Assembly (NCBI GenBank): GCA_934572325.1
Contig: CAKTKT010000064.1
Span: forward strand, 1 to 9,129
Direction of reading: 5' to 3'
DNA length: 9,129 nucleotides
Origin: an uncultured Oscillospiraceae bacterium
GTDB taxonomy: Bacteria; Bacillota; Clostridia; Oscillospirales; Oscillospiraceae
In this document: one piece after another, positions 6,134-9,129 of the stretch
Position numbering within the stretch: position 1 is the first letter of the stretch
Layout of the letters: each line of letters opens with the position of its first letter
Program-made: the position numbers and the translations under genes
The notes under the pieces: model-generated
The model's database searches: none
What the model saw: only the letters and a program-made list of their open reading frames with translations
What the model was told of the DNA's origin: nothing

Positions 6134-6675
6134 CAGGCGCGCATCGCGTCGATGGTCTTGGCGACAAGCTCATTAAGCTCCACGCCCATCATCTCCGCGC
6201 CGCGCTTTATAACGTCGCGCGAGCAGCCCGCGGCAAACTTCTTGTCCTTGAACTTCTTCATCACGGACTTGACCTCCATGCCCTCAAGTCCGGTCGGGCG
6301 CATGAGCGCGGCAGCGCCGATGAGCCCCGTCAGCTCGTCCGTGGCGAAGAGCACCTTCTCCATGTACTTCTCCGGCGCGACGTCAATGCATATGCCGTAG
6401 CCGTGGCTTATCACGGCGTGGATAACGTCCTCGTCAATGTCCAGCTCGTGCAGCAGCTCGTTTGCCTTGACGCAGTGCTGCTGCGGGTACTGCTCAAAAT
6501 CTATGTCGTGCAGCATGCCGACAGTCCGCCAGAAATCGACGTTCTCGGGGTCGTACTCCTTGGCGAACTCCCCCATTACCTTTGACACGATCTCGCCGTG
6601 CTGAATGTGGAACGGCTCTTTGTTGAAGCGCTTCAGCAGCTCCTCCGCCTGCTCGGGTGTGGGTATATAGCTCAT
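6133..6675 (-). CDS. HD-domain protein, predicted metal-dependent hydrolase
   Basis: Soluble 180-residue protein with an HD superfamily fold. Candidate metal ligands are His26 (HIQHGEIV), His56-Asp57 (GMLHDIDFEQYP), His91 (ISHGYG) and Asp113 (FATDELTGLI), in the order expected for the family. Members hydrolyse phosphate esters, often of nucleotides, but the substrate cannot be told from sequence. The remaining C-terminal part is helical and charged, with GLEGMEVKSVMKKFKDKKFA at about 130-149. GAGGAGG lies 6 bases before the ATG. A good promoter with a dyad in its spacer lies just upstream. It is the first gene of a two-gene unit with the phosphopantetheinyl transferase; a link between their functions is suggested only by the coupling. 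It resembles the uncharacterised HD proteins of COG2316, from memory. Confidence 0.88.
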   Translation of the reverse strand: MSYIPTPEQAEELLKRFNKEPFHIQHGEIVSKVMGEFAKEYDPENVDFWRTVGMLHDIDFEQYPQQHCVKANELLHELDIDEDVIHAVISHGYGICIDVAPEKYMEKVLFATDELTGLIGAAALMRPTGLEGMEVKSVMKKFKDKKFAAGCSRDVIKRGAEMMGVELNELVAKTIDAMRA

Positions 6676-6704
6676 ATTTTTGCCTCCTCGCTTTATATAA
6701 AATC

Positions 6705-6733
6705 ATAATAGCGCGGCGGACGCGCTATTTCAA
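6705..6733 (-). promoter_or_regulatory. Promoter of the HD/phosphopantetheinyl transferase unit with a dyad in the spacer
   Basis: TTGAAA (6733-6728), 17 bases, then TATTAT (6710-6705) on the minus strand. The spacer is very GC-rich and is almost entirely a perfect 9-bp inverted repeat, AATAGCGCG (6707-6715) with CGCGCTATT (6721-6729), around five bases. The dyad touches both promoter boxes. The predicted start is near 6698, giving a leader of about 22 bases that includes GAGGAGG. Confidence 0.7.
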
Positions 6734-6747
6734 GAGGCAAAATAGAC

Positions 6748-6773
6748 AATGAGCCTCGAAAATGAGGCTCATT
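6748..6773 (-). terminator. Terminator of the small lipoprotein gene
   Basis: AATGAGCCTC (6748-6757) pairs over 10 bp with GAGGCTCATT (6764-6773) around a six-base loop. On the minus strand it follows the lipoprotein stop by 11 bases, and the sequence after the stem is T-rich (GTCTATTTT), though not a clean run. It separates the lipoprotein from the HD gene. Confidence 0.7.
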
Positions 6774-6784
6774 TGTGAACATTT

Positions 6785-7084
6785 TTACTTCTTGGGCACG
6801 GCAGAGCTTTCCGCGCCGCTCTCCGGACCTGCCGTGCCGGCGGCGCTGTCCGTCACCGCAGCGCTGGGCGATACCGTCTCACCGCCGATCACGCCGTCCG
6901 TGTCGGTGACGGCGCCGTCTGTCACATCGGGGGTGACTATCGGCGTGACCTTCGCGGTGGCGGTCGGCAGCGCCGTGGGAACGGCGTTGTCAATGCCGGT
7001 ATCGGCGGGCATATCCGCGCCGCAGCCGCAGAGCGCAAGAGCAAGCATGCACGTCATAACGATATAAACGATGGCTTTTTTCAT
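6785..7084 (-). CDS. Small low-complexity lipoprotein
   Basis: Hypothetical exported lipoprotein of 99 residues. The signal peptide runs MKKAIVYIVMTCMLALALCG and the lipobox is LCGC, with Cys21 as the likely lipidated residue (Cys19 is a weaker alternative). The mature part has no recognisable fold: it is almost entirely Thr, Val, Pro, Ala, Asp, Gly and Ser, with no Trp, Phe or Tyr, and phrases such as TPIVTPDVTDGAVTDTDGV. Such regions act as flexible linkers or surface tethers in Gram-positive bacteria, but no binding domain follows, so the function is unknown. AGGAGG lies 6 bases before the ATG. It is a single-gene unit with its own terminator. The signal and strong ribosome binding site argue that it is real despite the low complexity; the antisense frame also lacks stops but looks like a shadow. 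Confidence 0.72.
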   Translation of the reverse strand: MKKAIVYIVMTCMLALALCGCGADMPADTGIDNAVPTALPTATAKVTPIVTPDVTDGAVTDTDGVIGGETVSPSAAVTDSAAGTAGPESGAESSAVPKK

Positions 7085-7204
7085 TTTTATCCTCCTGAAT
7101 TTTAAGGAATCTCTGACTAAACGTCTGTCAGTGTCTGACGCATTTAATCACAGCTCCCTCAACTGAATTTATCGAGCGTAAGTATTATCTGAAGCTTCCT
7201 TATA

Positions 7205-7233
7205 ATTATGCAGCAAATTATTTCCTTTCGCAA
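7205..7233 (-). promoter_or_regulatory. Possible promoter of the small lipoprotein gene
   Basis: TTGCGA (7233-7228) and CATAAT (7210-7205) on the minus strand are 17 bases apart, matching 4 and 5 of 6 consensus bases. The leader would be about 115 bases. The region upstream of the lipoprotein holds no better pair, but the match is modest. Confidence 0.35.
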
Positions 7234-7246
7234 TTTTACTCCGCAA

Positions 7247-7275
7247 TTGCCAAGCGGTTCAAAATGTGATATTAT
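7247..7275 (+). promoter_or_regulatory. Extended -10 promoter of rlmD, predicting a leaderless mRNA
   Basis: TTGCCA (7247-7252), 17 bases, then TATTAT (7270-7275), preceded by TGA as an extended -10. The start point would fall at about 7282-7283, which is the A of the chosen ATG. No Shine-Dalgarno sequence is present before this ATG or before the alternative one at 7208. Confidence 0.5.
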
Positions 7276-7282
7276 TTTCAAT

Positions 7283-8920
7283 ATGAGTGATTTGAAGAAA
7301 AACGACATATACACGGTTCGGATCGAGGGGTATTCCTCGGAGGCTTACGGCGTGTGCCGCATAGGCGGGCGCGCCGTGTTCGTGCCGCGCGCCCTTGCGG
7401 GCGAGGTGTGGGAAATACGCATCGTCAAGGTCACGGCGGGCGCGGTATACGCGCGCCCTGAACGCCTCGTCACCCCCTCGCCGGAGCGCCGCGCGCCGGA
7501 GTGCCCGTACTTTGGCAGGTGCGGCGGGTGCGGCACGTGGCACATGAGCTATGACGAGGAGCTGCGCTTCAAGCTCGCGCGTGTGAATGACGCGCTGGAG
7601 CATATAGGGCGGCAGAGCGTGCGCGCGGAGGAGCTCATAGGCGCGGACTGCTATGAGCGCTACCGCAACAAGGGCGTCCTCGCCGTCGGTTCGGTCGGCG
7701 GTCAGCCGTGCGCCGGGTTTTACCGCGAGCGCAGTCATGAGCTTATCGCCGTTGACGACTGCCTTATTCAAAACGAGCTGTGCCGCCGCGCGGCGAGCGC
7801 CGTTACGGCGTTCATGGCGGTGCAGGGTATTCCTGCTTATGACGAGACGAGCGGCAGGGGCACGGTGCGGCATATCTTCTGCCGCCGCGCCGTATATACG
7901 GCGGACGCGGTCGTCTGCATCGTCGCCGCGCACGGCTTCGGCGCGGCGACAGGCGCGCTCGTCGATGCTCTGCGCCGTGCCTGTCCGGAGCTGACGGGCG
8001 TGGTGCTGAATATCAACAAAACCGCAGGGAACACGATCCTCGCCGGAGATTTTTACACGCTCTGGGGGCGCGGCTATATCACGGACACGCTCTGCGGCAG
8101 CACGTTTGAGATCTCGCCGCAGGCGTTTTATCAGGTGAATCCGCCGCAGGCGGAGCGGCTTTACGCCAAGGCGCTGGAATACGCCGCGCCGTCCGAGGAC
8201 GCATTGGTCCTTGACCTGTATTGCGGCGCGGGAACGATAAGTCTTGCGCTCGCCCGCCGCGCCGGGCGCGTCATCGGCGCGGAGATCGTGCCGGAGGCGA
8301 TAGACAACGCGGTGAAAAACGCCGCCGCAAACGGCGTTACGAACGCGGAGTTTATCTGCACCGACGCGGGGCAGGCGGCGGAGACACTCGCCGCTCGCGG
8401 CTTGCAGCCGGAGGTCATAGTCGTTGACCCGCCGCGCAAGGGCATGGACGAGCGCGCCGTCGCCGCCGTCGCCGCGATGCGCCCGCAGCGCGTGGTGTAC
8501 GTCTCCTGCGATCCTGCGACCCTTGCGCGGGATATTCTCCGCTTCGCCGCGCTTGGGTACGCGCTGAAAGCCGTGACCGCGGTGGATATGTTCCCGAGGA
8601 CGAGCCACGTGGAAACGGTATGTTTATTGTCCAAACTTCAAAGCAAGGAACATATCGAGATCGAAGTGGCTATGGACGAGATGGATTTGACTTCGGCAGA
8701 GAGTAAAGCAACCTACGAGGAAATCCGGGAATACGTTTTCGAGCATACCGGACTGAAGGTCAGCCACCTCTATATCGCACAGGTGAAGCAGAAATACGGC
8801 ATCATTGAGCGTGAAAACTACAATAAGCCGAAATCCGAAAACGCCAAGCAACCCCAATGCCCGCCGGAGAAGGAAAAGGCAATTGCGGAAGCATTGCATC
8901 ACTTTGGTATGATTTTGTAG
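7283..8920 (+). CDS. rlmD: 23S rRNA (uracil-C5)-methyltransferase, RlmD/RumA type, with foreign C-terminal extension
   Basis: Methylates C5 of a uracil in 23S rRNA (U1939 in E. coli) with S-adenosylmethionine; close relatives act on U747 or tRNA U54. The start at 7283 gives 545 residues beginning MSDLKKNDIYTVRIEGY, the usual family opening. A TRAM-like domain covers about 5-62. The [4Fe-4S] cysteines are Cys74, Cys80, Cys83 and Cys160. The methyltransferase domain has FYQVNP (282-287), LDLYCGAGTISL (310-321), VDPPRKG (381-387), the nucleophile Cys409 (VYVSCDPATLARD) and the base Glu444 (HVETV). The family normally ends near residue 450. Here about 92 residues follow (EIEVAMDEMDLTSAESKATYEE onward in pieces, ending HHFGMIL), coded in lower-GC DNA. 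That tail is common on such genes where integrative elements sit at this site, as I recall. Catalytic parts are intact, so activity is likely kept. Confidence 0.93.
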   Translation: MSDLKKNDIYTVRIEGYSSEAYGVCRIGGRAVFVPRALAGEVWEIRIVKVTAGAVYARPERLVTPSPERRAPECPYFGRCGGCGTWHMSYDEELRFKLARVNDALEHIGRQSVRAEELIGADCYERYRNKGVLAVGSVGGQPCAGFYRERSHELIAVDDCLIQNELCRRAASAVTAFMAVQGIPAYDETSGRGTVRHIFCRRAVYTADAVVCIVAAHGFGAATGALVDALRRACPELTGVVLNINKTAGNTILAGDFYTLWGRGYITDTLCGSTFEISPQAFYQVNPPQAERLYAKALEYAAPSEDALVLDLYCGAGTISLALARRAGRVIGAEIVPEAIDNAVKNAAANGVTNAEFICTDAGQAAETLAARGLQPEVIVVDPPRKGMDERAVAAVAAMRPQRVVYVSCDPATLARDILRFAALGYALKAVTAVDMFPRTSHVETVCLLSKLQSKEHIEIEVAMDEMDLTSAESKATYEEIREYVFEHTGLKVSHLYIAQVKQKYGIIERENYNKPKSENAKQPQCPPEKEKAIAEALHHFGMIL

Positions 8921-9085
8921 ATGCCTTTTGAAAGAAATTGCAGGTGGCGGTCGGTACCAAATGATCTTTCGCTAACAAGCTGTCTAAAGGTTAAACTGTC
9001 AGTATAAGAATGCTAACGAAGGTGCGTAAAACACGGAACTGCGATATTGGGAATTGAGGTACATAAACTTGACGGAGTGAATGAC
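8921..9085 (+). other. Non-coding region after rlmD, possibly structured
   Basis: No gene or clear terminator is seen in these 165 bases. GCTAAC occurs twice (8971-8976 and 9012-9017), in TTCGCTAAC and GCTAACGAA contexts whose ends can pair, and CTGTC is also repeated. The patchwork of short motifs suggests a structured RNA or element-end sequence rather than decayed coding DNA. I see no AT-rich promoter with good spacing for the gene at 9086. Confidence 0.4.
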
Positions 9086-9129
9086 ATGAATGGAAAGAAT
9101 AAAAATAACAATCCGTCCGAGATGATTAT
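9086..9129 (+). CDS. Start of an unidentified protein, cut by the window edge
   Basis: Fourteen full codons (MNGKNKNNNPSEMI) are visible before the edge. GGAG lies 8 bases before the ATG, and the Lys/Asn-rich, AT-leaning start fits the composition of the presumed element rather than the host. The frame is open upstream to 9017 without a better start. A start of the form polar residues then SEMI is seen in RhuM-family proteins of mobile elements, but fourteen residues cannot decide this. It overlaps nothing and is probably the first cargo gene of the element. Confidence 0.5.
   Translation, partial: MNGKNKNNNPSEMI

Larger units (their letters stand above)
8615..9129 (+). mobile_element. Probable left end of an integrative element inserted at the 3' end of rlmD
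   Basis: Just after the codons for HVETV the DNA changes from very GC-rich with G/C-ending codons to balanced composition with codons such as TTA, TTG, AAA and GAA. The change is abrupt within about 20 bases (around GTGGAAACGGTATGTTTATTG, read as two pieces GTGGAAACGG and TATGTTTATTG) and persists to the window end. The reading frame stays open, replacing the native C-terminus. Integration in the conserved 3' end of rumA/rlmD is established for integrative conjugative elements in Firmicutes such as streptococci. No integrase or transfer gene lies within the window, and the second attachment site is outside it, so the exact boundary and element type are open. Confidence 0.6.

Noticed and set aside
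7208..7282. Upstream ATG start of rlmD adding 25 residues
   Set aside because: It has no ribosome binding site, lies upstream of the best promoter and codes for residues not seen in the family.
7259..8608. Minus-strand open frame of 449 codons opposite rlmD
   Set aside because: The product is dominated by Arg, Ala and His and mirrors GC-rich codons of rlmD; it ends exactly where the GC-rich part of rlmD ends, as expected of a shadow.

Overview
This window looks like a chromosomal stretch from a high-GC member of the Clostridia (Firmicutes), perhaps an Oscillospiraceae-like gut bacterium. That is an inference from gene content: a queA-tgt-yajC cluster followed by a TIGR04086-type four-helix membrane protein, strong AGGAGG/GGAGGT ribosome binding sites, and sigma-A promoters of the form TTGAAA-N17-TATAAT in otherwise GC-rich DNA.

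Layout. Positions 1-4401 are all on the minus strand. In transcription order they are queA-tgt (queuosine tRNA modification), yajC and the TIGR04086-type protein (Sec-associated membrane proteins, with their own promoter), a 390-base AT-rich gap, and a XerD-like tyrosine recombinase. dapA (lysine/diaminopimelate synthesis) is on the plus strand, divergent from queA. It converges on a two-gene minus-strand unit in which an HD-domain protein is translationally coupled to an Sfp-type phosphopantetheinyl transferase. Next comes a small low-complexity lipoprotein on the minus strand. Last is a plus-strand rlmD/rumA-type 23S rRNA methyltransferase, followed by non-coding DNA and the first codons of another gene cut by the window edge.

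Most of the window is housekeeping. The most interesting part is the right end. The rRNA methyltransferase is complete through its catalytic Glu (HVETV, about base 8618), where this family normally ends a few residues later. It then continues for about 90 more residues in DNA of clearly lower GC content and different codon use. This is what an integrative element inserted at the 3' end of rlmD/rumA would leave: the element supplies a new C-terminus and keeps the gene open. About 8615-9129 is therefore probably the left end of an integrated element.

Secondary points of interest are regulatory: a yajC terminator whose distal stem arm contains the ribosome binding site of the next gene (TTG start), a predicted leaderless start for rlmD, a perfect 9-bp dyad filling the spacer of the HD/PPTase promoter, and two inverted Xer-type half-sites beside the xerD promoter. 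I found no CRISPR array, rRNA, tRNA or complete insertion sequence, and no clearly undescribed multi-gene system.
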